DNA of 43,760 nucleotides from Acanthaster planci. Taxonomy: Eukaryota > Echinodermata > Asteroidea > Valvatida > Acanthasteridae. The translations under genes and the position numbers were made by a program. Every line of letters begins with the position of its first letter. Position 1 is the first letter of the stretch. The DNA lies in assembly GCF_001949145.1 (NCBI RefSeq), contig NW_019091426.1, forward strand, positions 435,247-479,006, read 5' to 3'. Below the pieces are notes generated by a model. That model was not told the origin of the DNA. It saw only the letters and a list, made by a program, of their open reading frames with translations, and made no database searches. Of the stretch, positions 24,701 through 29,619 are shown one piece after another.

Positions 24701-27700
24701 CGCTGGGATCTGTTTGTGATCTTACAGAGTTTCACTGGATATTCCTTGTGGCCCCCTTAAAATGGCCGAAAACACTTGTGTTGTGACTTGTATGGAGCAA
24801 CTGTCACTGAACAGTAGCTACGCATGTTAGTTATCACTNGTACTTGCCGCCATCTCCAAATGACCAGTGATAATGTTACCATGGTTACCCTATTTGTCTG
24901 CACTAATAAGTTCTCCCAGGCGGGGAACAAGAGCAAATTTACATTTTAGGAAAAATGGAGCTTGGTAATTCCAGAAATTAGGGGTCCATTTTTTTCGTGT
25001 CCTTGTCACCTCTGACTTAATGATTTGTTAGATCAGCGCACATTTTCTAATTTCCAAGAGTGATGAATTAATGCAAATTAACTGTCACGCAAATAGTAGT
25101 AGTCTGAAATCAATTCCGGTGATATTTCCATGTCAAGTAACAAAGGTCAGATGTAACAGGGACACAAAAATGTCACACCTTTGGACCCCTAATTTCTGGA
25201 ATTACCCAGCCTGAAACACGCTGCAAGCATTTTGCATATTTTATTCATTTGGTTGCCATTCCAGCCCCGTTTTTGCTCAACAACTATTTTGTACTTGTAA
25301 GCAAATCGCTGAACTTACCAGTTCCACCAGGTTGGCTTTCAGTGATGGTGAAGGTGATTAGTCATAACGATGCATGTTCGTCTGTCTGTCTTTGCAGCAA
25401 GGGTGGCCCATGTACGCCCAGCTCCTGATCGACTTGTTCAAGTTCATGGCACCATTCCTACGCAGTGCTGAGCTGCCCAAGTACACAGCACTACTTTACA
25501 AGGTAACAGGTTGTTTTTTAAATTTGAAAGGTGTGAGAGTGTAGGAGCTACGTTTGCTGTTTGAGTTGTCACGAAGAATGTGGCTGAATCAAAAAAAGAA
25601 ATGAAACAGATTGCCCCGACAGTTTGGACCGTTTTCCAAAAAGAACGGGCTTGCTGAGACAAACAAAAAGAAGTTCTTGTATTTTTGATGTTCTCATCAC
25701 TTTGTCAAAATTCCTAATTATCAACCAAAGCCTTAATGAAAGTGTCTGAAAAATGCTTTCACCTGTAAGTTGCCTGCATAGATTATGGAGAACATGCCCT
25801 GCTTTGTAGTTTAAAACATCAGAAATCTTGACATCCTGATCAATGTGGACAGTGTGAAGGTGACAATGTATACATTTTCCTATTGTTTGTTGATTGTTTT
25901 AATACGAGCCTTGTGTTTTTACTCAAAGGTGCCTCGGTGACTTCCAAACTCATTTTTTGGAAAGCATCAGTACGAAATGAACACAAAGTTAGAACACAGG
26001 AATATTTTGGCCATGGTCGTTATTTTAGAACATTTAGATGGATGATTTGGAGTTTTGGAGAAACTGTCCTGTGTACGTCAGGGTTGACATTGTCACTGAC
26101 TTGTTCTGCCCTCTCTTTCCAGGGCTGTTTGAGGGTTCTGCTGGTCCTCCTCCACGACTTCCCCGAGTTCCTCTGCGACTACCACTACGGCTTCTGCGAC
26201 GTCATCCCACCCAACTGCATCCAGATGCGCAACCTGATCCTGAGTGCGTTCCCTCGCAACATGCGGCTGCCCGACCCCTTCACCCCCAACCTGAAGGTGG
26301 AGATGCTGACGGACATCACCCAGCCGCCCCGCATCATGACCAACTTTGCCGCCATGATACAGCCGGCTTCCTTCAAGAAGGTTCTTAATAAATTTTAATT
26401 TAGGCATATCTGATGATCCAACAACACATTTAGCGCCAATGACAGGATGATAATGAGTGAGGAAGACAAGTGAAGGGATGTTCAGTTTTAGAGATGGGAG
26501 GAACACCCCGGATAAATGTTTAGGGGAAAATCTAGAGACTCAGGTAGGGACTGAAAACTCGATCCACGTGTGGACCGAGTCGGAATCGAACCAAGACCGG
26601 AGAGGTAGAAGGCACAGAAAGAAACACTCATCAACCTTACAACGCTAACCTGAAACACCACGCTCCCATACGCAGCGTGTATGTGTGTAGAGAAATCACC
26701 ATCCTTGTGTGTGCCCTCGGCACTGTCAACAGAATAGAATGTATTCTTGCGTCGGCCATCTTGAATTGAAAGTGAGGTTAACTTTTCATTTTTGTAACCT
26801 AAGAAAAAAATCACAGCAATAAAATTAAAGTTCATTACAAATTTATGCCAGTTTGTGTTCGGAATAAGTTCAAATTTGTCCTAAGTTATATTCAAACATT
26901 TTGAGCCTCACTAAAAATAAAAGTGAGGCTTGGAACCCAAAACAGTCTGGTACCACCTCATAACAGGTTACATTCAATATGATAGATTCAAGGAACAAGA
27001 TAAAAATGGCTTCCCTGGGAGTAAGGTCTATTTGATATTATGTCACTGTGCCCGTTTTAAATTTGAGAGTATTTTGCAGTGAATTTACATTTGCTGACGT
27101 AAGGTTAGTGCTGGTATTAAATAACCAGCCACCCCGGATTCTATTGGACGACATCTTTTCATGTATTAATCTTCTGTATTCAAGAACACAGAATCCAAGA
27201 AAACCATGCATGCGACATGCTAACACAATTTTTCTCTTCCCCGAATCTACACGCTACCAGGACCTGGACTCGTACCTCAAGACCCGCAGCCCTGTAACGT
27301 TCCTCTCGGAGCTGCGCAGCCACCTGCAGGTGTCGCAGGAGCCTGGCCAGCGCTACAACACGGCGCTGATGAATGCCCTGGTGCTGTACGTGGGCTCGCA
27401 GGCCATCGCCTACATCCATAGCAAGAACAGTACCCCCTCCATGAGCACCATCCCCCACTCCTCCCACATGGACATCTTCCAGAACCTGGTGGTGGACTTA
27501 GACACGGAAGGTAAGCAAAGCAGACGTGATCAGTGTTGCATGCATTAGAAAGCAGAAACTGAACTCTTCGTTTTGATGTGGGACTCCGTTTAGCATCCTG
27601 ATAGAGATGGACTCGTGGGTGAAACTTGTTGGTCGTTCCTTTTGACTTGCACTGTGCAAGATTCATTAAAGACCACTGACTCCAACATGGCTCTTCCGAC

Positions 27701-29619
27701 TTGCAGTTCATTTTGTTGTCATCTCACAAATTTCAGTTTGAATCTCCCTTCTCACGTCTCTCCCTACGTGGAACCATGTCCCAGACCCCTTCATTCGCCT
27801 TATTTGCTGTGTCCTTTCTTTAATCCATGCTAGGGCTGTGCCGAGTATCCAAATATGTGATCGATTATCGAATATTATTTTCCAAATAAGAATATTCAAA
27901 TGCAAGATTCATCAAAAGAAAGGGCGAGTTTTCTTTAGTGTTAAATGAGAAAATTGCACAATGAAGGCTTGTTTCAAGCAGATTCCAATGAAAAGTGACA
28001 GAAATCTTACAATGATTCAGAAGGTAAATTATTCATTAAAGTTATTAAAGGAATGAAAGGAGTTGAAATTTTCAACAGGACAAGAAGTATTGTTCATCTC
28101 TAAATCTTGCTAAATCGTGGCTGGAGATACTCCTAGACATGAGAAGCTATTATAGTGATTATAATGCACAATTGTGTGCATTATTACAATTGATTTGGTA
28201 TATGGTTTGTTATCAACAGTCTGCCGGTCGGTATGACTGAATATTCAATTTGAAATGAAGGTCGAATATTCGAATAGTGAATTATTCAAATTGATTCAGC
28301 CCTAATCCATGTTGATGTGTTTCTTGCTTGTGTATAATGCTGTCGTCGTGTCACTCTCTTGAAGAAAGATATTTGCTCAGATTGAAACATCCACAACTTT
28401 CAGTTACTGAAAGTAACTCCTCAAAACTACTCTTTCAAATTTTGCAGCATTTTGATTGGTTAAGTGCTGCCCCTCTTGACCCAAGACTTGATCTCCTAAT
28501 CTTCACTGCAAAGATTATGATATTGGTGTGCTGTATAATGTTTGAATTTATGACATATTTATGTTTTCACATCCTTGTTTGTTATGCATTTTTGTCCAGG
28601 GCGGTACCTTTTCCTGAATGCAATAGCCAACCAGCTGAGATATCCCAACAGCCACACCCACTACTTCAGTTGTACCCTCCTGTATCTCTTTGCCGAGGCC
28701 AACACAGAGGCTATGCAAGAGCAGATCACCAGGTACTAAACTTTGGAGCCGCCATCCTTGTAAAAATCAAATCACATTTTGCCCTTAACAGATCAAACAC
28801 CTTGACCCCAGTGCTTTTCAGTACTTAAACTTCACAAACTTACTTTGGCTGGACTCGAACCCATGACTTCTTACTTATCAGTGTAGATGTGTAAAAACCA
28901 CTCGACAATCTATTCAAATTAGCTAGCTGAAAAGTTTTTTCAAAGTATAGATTTTGTCGGGTTTTTTTTTTTTTTCAGTTTGTGGGTGACATTAAGGTTG
29001 CATGGCAGGGTGACATGATCTTTTTCAACACCATTTCATATCTAAAGGGGCACACACTGTGCATAACTGTACGACCTTGCCCAGCAGGTAGCTTTTGAGA
29101 CCATGAGCACCTCCGTCTTGAAGATAACTCGATCGTTGTTCCATTCCCCCCCCCCACCCCTCACCCCTCCTCGTTTCTTTTCAAAGGGTGCTACTGGAGC
29201 GATTGATAGTGAATCGACCACACCCTTGGGGCCTTCTCATCACCTTCATCGATCTCATCAGGAATCCCAGCTTCAAGTTCTGGAATCATGAGTTTGTCCA
29301 CTGCGCACCGGAGATCGAGAAGTAAGTAGGGGGACCGTCTAGCGGTCCTAGTCAGTCTACTCAGAAGACTGTCCATTCATTTATCTCATTTGTGCTAGTG
29401 GAACCAGGTGTCTGCTGTTGTTGGATATATTGCCCGATAAAGGTGGTAAATTTGTGAAACTTTTTAATGAGTTTGTCTCTTCTCAAGTCCAAATAAACAA
29501 TTGTTTTCTTTTACCACATTTTGTTCCACAGATTGTTTGAGTCAGTCGCCAGGAGTTGCATGCAGCAGAAAAGCCAGGCCCCCGTCATGAATCGAGAGCA
29601 GGTGGAGGCCCACGAGTAG
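655..29619 (+). CDS. CNOT1: CCR4-NOT complex subunit 1 (CNOT1/NOT1), 3' part of gene, 34 coding exons seen
   Basis: CNOT1 is the large cytoplasmic scaffold of the CCR4-NOT deadenylase. It binds CAF1/CCR4 nucleases, DDX6, CAF40 and the NOT2-NOT3 module, and recruits RNA-binding repressors. The translated exons align nearly colinearly, from memory, with vertebrate CNOT1 from about residue 495 to the C-terminus. In order they give N-terminal HEAT repeats, a low-complexity linker, the TTP-binding HEAT domain, the central MIF4G domain (CAF1/DDX6), the CAF40-binding DUF3819 domain, the C-terminal MIF4G-like region and the Not1 C-terminal (SHD) domain. The summed exons are divisible by three (about 2078 codons with stop). 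All introns are GT..AG. The first exons, start codon and promoter lie upstream of the window. Unlike vertebrates, the linker exon encodes a large Gly/Ser/Leu expansion. Introns not mentioned elsewhere in this list hold nothing I recognise. Exon boundaries are inferred from frame, splice signals and homology, not from transcripts. Confidence 0.95.
1286..1525 (+). CDS. CNOT1: CNOT1 exon: N-terminal HEAT region
   Basis: 80 codons, phase 0/0. It contains [23 protein letters not shown] and [12 protein letters not shown], all almost identical to vertebrate CNOT1. Acceptor GATGCAG, donor GTGAGT. Confidence 0.95.
2278..2441 (+). CDS. CNOT1: CNOT1 exon: N-terminal HEAT region
   Basis: 164 bases, beginning [14 protein letters not shown] and ending [10 protein letters not shown] plus two bases (AG) of a split codon. 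A short insert, rich in Pro and Gly ([14 protein letters not shown]), replaces the vertebrate KDQPKSAQLPPE segment. The donor GTGCAG is weak but in phase with the next exon. Confidence 0.9.
2485..3077. mobile_element. TTAA-flanked MITE, family A copy 1 (piggyBac-like)
   Basis: Starts TTAACCGCTTCCTGCCGGGG and ends with the inverted form (the reverse complement reads TTAACCACTTCCTGCCGGGG), giving TTAA at both edges. 593 bp, no transposase frame, in a CNOT1 intron. It is similar along its whole length to the copy at 19701-20285, for example TTTTGTTCACGAACCTGGCT and TCAATAGGGGCCAGATTAG. The TTAA duplication points to piggyBac-type mobilisation. Confidence 0.8.
3570..3708 (+). CDS. CNOT1: CNOT1 exon: end of N-terminal region, start of linker
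   Basis: Completes the split Ser codon, then reads [18 protein letters not shown], matching the vertebrate [17 protein letters not shown]. It continues into a Pro-rich linker ([10 protein letters not shown]). The donor was set at CAG|GTTAGC; an earlier CAG|GTTGGC at 3669 is in the same frame and would drop 13 codons. Confidence 0.85.
4145..4841 (+). CDS. CNOT1: CNOT1 exon: Gly/Ser/Leu-rich linker expansion
   Basis: The largest exon (697 bases). It starts [12 protein letters not shown], then [12 protein letters not shown] and KPFPPLTGG, which correspond to vertebrate linker segments (GSAFSTPQSPAKAFPPLS). From about 4300 to 4820 it encodes roughly 170 residues of imperfect [15 protein letters not shown] repeats. 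Vertebrates have only a short Gly-Leu-rich stretch here. The DNA is G-rich and minisatellite-like but keeps one open frame. The antisense Pro-rich frame is a shadow. The segment is expected to be disordered. Confidence 0.9.
5086..5235 (+). CDS. CNOT1: CNOT1 exon: linker, DPF motif
   Basis: Encodes [19 protein letters not shown] and then an Asn/Gln/Pro-rich tail. LPSVAGDPF resembles vertebrate LPAVNNDPF, which favours this acceptor (pyrimidine-rich tract then GACAG). Two other AGs, giving starts at 5005 and 5122, are also in phase, so the 5' edge is uncertain. The donor GTTAGT gives a phase-1 end. Confidence 0.7.
5617..5792 (+). CDS. CNOT1: CNOT1 exon: start of TTP-binding HEAT domain
   Basis: Reads [18 protein letters not shown], then [13 protein letters not shown] and [15 protein letters not shown]. 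This aligns with vertebrate [26 protein letters not shown]. It is the beginning of the domain that binds tristetraprolin-like repressors in vertebrates. Ends phase 0 after KKER; donor GTGGGT. Confidence 0.95.
6350..6474 (+). CDS. CNOT1: CNOT1 exon: TTP-binding HEAT domain
   Basis: [20 protein letters not shown], then [18 protein letters not shown], nearly identical to vertebrate CNOT1. Ends with two bases of a Thr codon; donor GTGAGT. Confidence 0.95.
6829..7018 (+). CDS. CNOT1: CNOT1 exon: TTP-binding HEAT domain
   Basis: [38 protein letters not shown] and PQYCQHL, colinear with vertebrates. Phase 0 end after HLTE; donor GTGAGT. Confidence 0.95.
7400..7588. repeat. Foldback (MITE-like) element in CNOT1 intron
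   Basis: Inverted arms: 7413-7432 (GCCATTACTGCGGTGTCCCC) pairs with about 7547-7566 at 19 of 20 positions. Outside an 11-base indel, CCGATTCGATGAC pairs with a near complement ending at 7588. The interior has no long frame. The class is unknown and no target duplication is clear. Confidence 0.55.
7930..8124 (+). CDS. CNOT1: CNOT1 exon: Thr/Ala-rich linker before MIF4G
   Basis: 65 codons, phase 0/0. It begins [13 protein letters not shown] (vertebrate YIEYGQQSRDPP) and continues as a Thr/Ala/Val-rich linker, as in vertebrates (TMVTTSTTTTVAKT). Acceptor TTTTGTAG, donor GTAAGT. Confidence 0.9.
8611..8754 (+). CDS. CNOT1: CNOT1 exon: start of central MIF4G domain
   Basis: [19 protein letters not shown], then [16 protein letters not shown], matching vertebrate [15 protein letters not shown] and [14 protein letters not shown]. 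This is the start of the MIF4G domain that binds CAF1/CNOT7 and DDX6. Phase 0/0. Confidence 0.95.
8961..9140 (+). CDS. CNOT1: CNOT1 exon: central MIF4G domain
   Basis: 60 codons: [37 protein letters not shown] and KETLRNIE. Colinear with vertebrate [20 protein letters not shown]. Phase 0/0; donor GTGAGT. Confidence 0.95.
9705..9821 (+). CDS. CNOT1: CNOT1 exon: central MIF4G domain
   Basis: [20 protein letters not shown], then [18 protein letters not shown], almost identical to vertebrates. Phase 0/0; donor GTAAGA. Confidence 0.95.
10043..10478. repeat. Tandem duplication, 2 x 218 bp, in CNOT1 intron
   Basis: Copy 1 is 10043-10260 and copy 2 is 10261-10478, head to tail, with only about five or six substitutions and no indel seen. 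Each copy contains CCAAAT..ATTTGG, able to form a small hairpin, and the palindrome GTTAGATCTAAC. No coding potential. It could be a recent unequal-exchange duplication or a duplicated non-coding RNA unit. Confidence 0.9.
10764..11009 (+). CDS. CNOT1: CNOT1 exon: end of central MIF4G domain
   Basis: 82 codons: [44 protein letters not shown]-like [15 protein letters not shown], and [18 protein letters not shown]. The acceptor follows a C-rich tract (CCCCCCCCCCACTCGACCAG). Phase 0/0. Confidence 0.95.
11290..11623. mobile_element. TTAA-flanked MITE, family B (piggyBac-like)
   Basis: Bounded by TTAA at 11290-11293 and 11620-11623, with terminal inverted repeats CCCTCCTATG and (reverse complement) CCCTCCTTTG. 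334 bp, no transposase frame. The right end recurs in inverted orientation at 43666-43760, and the similarity stops exactly at the TTAA, which supports the boundary. Assignment to piggyBac-like elements rests on the TTAA duplication and CCC-starting termini. Confidence 0.7.
11992..12348 (+). CDS. CNOT1: CNOT1 exon: Thr/Pro-rich linker before CAF40-binding domain
   Basis: 119 codons. It starts [20 protein letters not shown] (vertebrate [20 protein letters not shown]) and continues as a Thr/Pro/Val-rich linker longer than in vertebrates. It ends [20 protein letters not shown] (vertebrate [20 protein letters not shown]). Phase 0/0. Confidence 0.93.
12745..12815 (+). repeat. tRNA-like fragment (D-arm only)
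   Basis: Bases 12755-12771 read GCTCAATTGGATAGAGC, a textbook tRNA D-arm. No intact T-arm or acceptor stem follows at the right distance, so this is a decayed tRNA-derived fragment or a chance match, not a working tRNA gene. Confidence 0.3.
12948..13088 (+). CDS. CNOT1: CNOT1 exon: CAF40-binding domain (DUF3819)
   Basis: 47 codons: [38 protein letters not shown] and TTCEQIVRK. This is the highly conserved start of the CNOT9/CAF40-binding helical domain. Phase 0/0. Confidence 0.96.
13781..13936 (+). CDS. CNOT1: CNOT1 exon: CAF40-binding domain
   Basis: 52 codons: [36 protein letters not shown] and [14 protein letters not shown]. Nearly identical to vertebrates. Phase 0/0; acceptor follows a long TCTCTCTTTC tract. 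Confidence 0.96.
14146..15087. other. Assembly gap (942 N)
   Basis: Run of N within a CNOT1 intron. The flanking exons join ALK to [14 protein letters not shown] with the same residue spacing as vertebrate ALRTASPQQREMMDQAA, so no coding exon is expected inside. The sequence just left of the gap reads AGATGATGACAATAT; its continuation is unknown. Confidence 0.98.
15857..15997 (+). CDS. CNOT1: CNOT1 exon: CAF40-binding domain
   Basis: 47 codons: [38 protein letters not shown] and PEMDRRLAT. Colinear with vertebrate [20 protein letters not shown]. Phase 0/0; donor GTGAGT. Confidence 0.95.
16331..16428 (+). ncRNA. C/D-box snoRNA candidate 1 (CNOT1 intron)
   Basis: A perfect 8-bp terminal stem (GAGTTGGG at 16331-16338, CCCAACTC at 16421-16428) encloses box C ATGATGA (16342-16348), box D' CTGA (16360-16363), box C' ATGATCA (16391-16397) and box D CTGA (16415-16418). 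Between D' and C' lies a small hairpin, TGCTAGC/GCTAGCA. The order, spacing and intronic same-strand location fit a methylation-guide snoRNA processed from the spliced intron. The guide before box D is TATAAGGTTTAGTTT. I could not match it convincingly to an rRNA or snRNA, so the target is unknown. Confidence 0.7.
16633..16737 (+). CDS. CNOT1: CNOT1 exon: end of CAF40-binding domain
   Basis: 35 codons: [20 protein letters not shown], then [15 protein letters not shown]. Vertebrate [21 protein letters not shown] is almost the same. Phase 0/0; donor GTACGT. Confidence 0.95.
16930..17028 (+). ncRNA. C/D-box snoRNA candidate 2 (next CNOT1 intron)
   Basis: Paralogue of candidate 1, one intron downstream. 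Terminal stem GAGTTGTG (16930-16937) with CACAGCTC (17021-17028). Box C ATGATGA (16941-16947), D' TTGA (16960-16963, degenerate), C' ATGATCA (16988-16994), box D CTGA (17015-17018). Compared with candidate 1, one stem pair has changed from G-C to T-A on both sides and another to a T-G wobble, so pairing is kept while sequence drifts. The guide before D (TATAAAGGTTTAGTTT) is nearly the same as in candidate 1. The D' guide differs. Confidence 0.7.
17353..17472 (+). CDS. CNOT1: CNOT1 exon: linker between CAF40-binding and C-terminal MIF4G-like regions
   Basis: 40 codons: [20 protein letters not shown], then a Pro-rich tail ending [10 protein letters not shown]. Vertebrate [20 protein letters not shown]. 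Phase 0/0; donor GTAAGA. Confidence 0.95.
17920..18114 (+). CDS. CNOT1: CNOT1 exon: C-terminal MIF4G-like region
   Basis: 65 codons: [48 protein letters not shown] and LQK. Vertebrate [20 protein letters not shown]. Phase 0/0. Confidence 0.95.
18180..18404. repeat. Foldback (MITE-like) element in CNOT1 intron
   Basis: The left arm 18180-18212 (starts ATGAGGTTGGGGCACAGTTT) is complementary to the right arm 18374-18404 with one mismatch in the outer 28 bases. Weaker pairing continues inward for about 20 more bases. No frame in the loop. Class unknown; no clear target duplication. Confidence 0.65.
19018..19166 (+). CDS. CNOT1: CNOT1 exon: C-terminal MIF4G-like region
   Basis: [40 protein letters not shown] and NKQVT, then two bases of an Arg codon. 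Vertebrate [21 protein letters not shown]. Donor GTGAGT. Confidence 0.95.
19433..19541 (+). CDS. CNOT1: CNOT1 exon: C-terminal MIF4G-like region
   Basis: Completes Arg, then [20 protein letters not shown] and [11 protein letters not shown]. Vertebrate [20 protein letters not shown]. Phase 0 end; donor GTGAGT. Confidence 0.94.
19701..20285. mobile_element. TTAA-flanked MITE, family A copy 2 (piggyBac-like)
   Basis: Same orientation as the copy at 2485-3077 and alignable end to end with scattered substitutions and small indels. The right terminus (CCCCGGCAGGAAGTGGTTAA) is intact. The left terminus keeps TTAACCACTTC and has then decayed. No coding capacity. Confidence 0.8.
20671..20837 (+). CDS. 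CNOT1: CNOT1 exon: C-terminal region
   Basis: [40 protein letters not shown] and PNPPEG split after two bases of Gly. Vertebrate [20 protein letters not shown]. Donor GTAAGG. Confidence 0.95.
21491..21725 (+). CDS. CNOT1: CNOT1 exon: start of Not1 C-terminal (SHD) domain
   Basis: [40 protein letters not shown] and [20 protein letters not shown], then [12 protein letters not shown]. Start of the superfamily homology domain that docks NOT2-NOT3. The acceptor is ACAAAG, an AAG rather than CAG site. Phase 0 end. Confidence 0.95.
22020..22256 (+). CDS. CNOT1: CNOT1 exon: Not1 C-terminal domain
   Basis: 79 codons: [40 protein letters not shown] and [17 protein letters not shown]. Almost identical to vertebrates. 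Phase 0/0. Confidence 0.97.
22748..22911 (+). CDS. CNOT1: CNOT1 exon: Not1 C-terminal domain
   Basis: [40 protein letters not shown] and INYQIMTAF, then two bases of a Cys codon. Donor GTAATT. Confidence 0.96.
23534..23609 (+). ncRNA. Possible divergent C/D-box snoRNA copy 3
   Basis: Box C GTGATGA (23534-23540) and box D CTGA (23606-23609). The box-D guide is related to candidates 1 and 2: TTTATAAAAAGATTTAGTTT then CTGATTC. No clean terminal stem is visible and the D'/C' boxes are unclear. It may be a decayed copy or one using a different stem. Listed for the shared 3' module only. Confidence 0.35.
23994..24111 (+). CDS. CNOT1: CNOT1 exon: Not1 C-terminal domain
   Basis: Completes Cys, then [39 protein letters not shown]. 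Vertebrate [20 protein letters not shown]. Phase 0 end; donor GTAAAC. Confidence 0.96.
24498..24629. repeat. Tandem repeat, three 44-bp units
   Basis: Units start at 24498, 24542 and 24586 with CATCCTGATGGGCATACCAC and differ by a few substitutions. They lie in a CNOT1 intron. Period 44, three full copies, then a partial CAT. Confidence 0.9.
24964..25206. repeat. Foldback (MITE-like) element with perfect 25-bp arms
   Basis: 24964-24988 (starts GGTAATTCCAGAAATTAGGG) is the exact reverse complement of 25182-25206. Looser pairing continues inward for some 35 bases: TTCGTGTCCTTGTCACCTCT against AGATGTAACAGGGACAC. No coding capacity. No flanking duplication is evident. Confidence 0.75.
25398..25502 (+). 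CDS. CNOT1: CNOT1 exon: Not1 C-terminal domain
   Basis: 35 codons: [20 protein letters not shown], then [10 protein letters not shown]. Vertebrate [20 protein letters not shown]. Phase 0/0; donor GTAACA. Confidence 0.96.
26123..26380 (+). CDS. CNOT1: CNOT1 exon: Not1 C-terminal domain
   Basis: 86 codons: [40 protein letters not shown] and [20 protein letters not shown]. One of the most conserved stretches of NOT1. It ends ASFKK followed by GTTCTT, a weak donor. Reading on would stop after VLNKF. Confidence 0.96.
26560..26640 (-). repeat. tRNA-like SINE head
   Basis: On the minus strand, a B box GGTTCGATTCC (complement of 26582-26592) lies 32 bases downstream of an A-box-like GGTTGATGAGTG (complement of 26625-26636). 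The flanks do not fold into a tRNA acceptor stem, so this looks like the pol III promoter head of a tRNA-derived SINE in a CNOT1 intron. Confidence 0.4.
27261..27510 (+). CDS. CNOT1: CNOT1 exon: Not1 C-terminal domain
   Basis: [56 protein letters not shown] and VVDLDTE, then one base of Gly. Very close to vertebrates. Donor GTAAGC. Confidence 0.97.
27831..28304. mobile_element. hAT-like MITE in CNOT1 intron
   Basis: Termini TAGGGCTGTGCCGAGTATCC and, inverted, TAGGGCTGAATCAATTTGAA. Both have AATATTCGAA-type motifs further in. Flanking 8-mers ATCCATGC (27823-27830) and ATCCATGT (28305-28312) fit an 8-bp target duplication with one change. 474 bp without coding capacity. TAGGG..CCCTA ends plus an 8-bp duplication are typical of hAT elements. 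Confidence 0.7.
28600..28732 (+). CDS. CNOT1: CNOT1 exon: Not1 C-terminal domain
   Basis: Completes Gly, then [40 protein letters not shown] and QIT, plus two bases of Arg. Near-identical to vertebrates. Donor GTACTA. Confidence 0.96.
28845..28915 (-). repeat. tRNA-like SINE head
   Basis: On the minus strand, a B box GGGTTCGAGTCC (complement of 28851-28862) lies 35 bases downstream of an A-box-like TTGTCGAGTGG (complement of 28898-28908), resembling a Ser/Leu-type tRNA D-arm. No paired acceptor stem, so probably a SINE head or tRNA pseudogene rather than a functional tRNA. Confidence 0.4.
29187..29321 (+). CDS. CNOT1: CNOT1 exon: Not1 C-terminal domain
   Basis: Completes Arg, then [39 protein letters not shown] and two bases of Lys. 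The acceptor is CAAAG (AAG type) after a C-rich tract. Donor GTAAGT. Confidence 0.96.
29532..29619 (+). CDS. CNOT1: CNOT1 last coding exon
   Basis: Completes Lys, then [20 protein letters not shown], ending VEAHE and TAG. Vertebrate [20 protein letters not shown] has a similar short C-terminal tail. Confidence 0.95.

Noticed and set aside
24839-24839. Single N in an intron
   Set aside because: An ambiguous base call, not a feature.
25055-25110. GTGATGA..CTGA pair inside the foldback loop
   Set aside because: No terminal stem and too short. Chance matches in an AT-rich loop.
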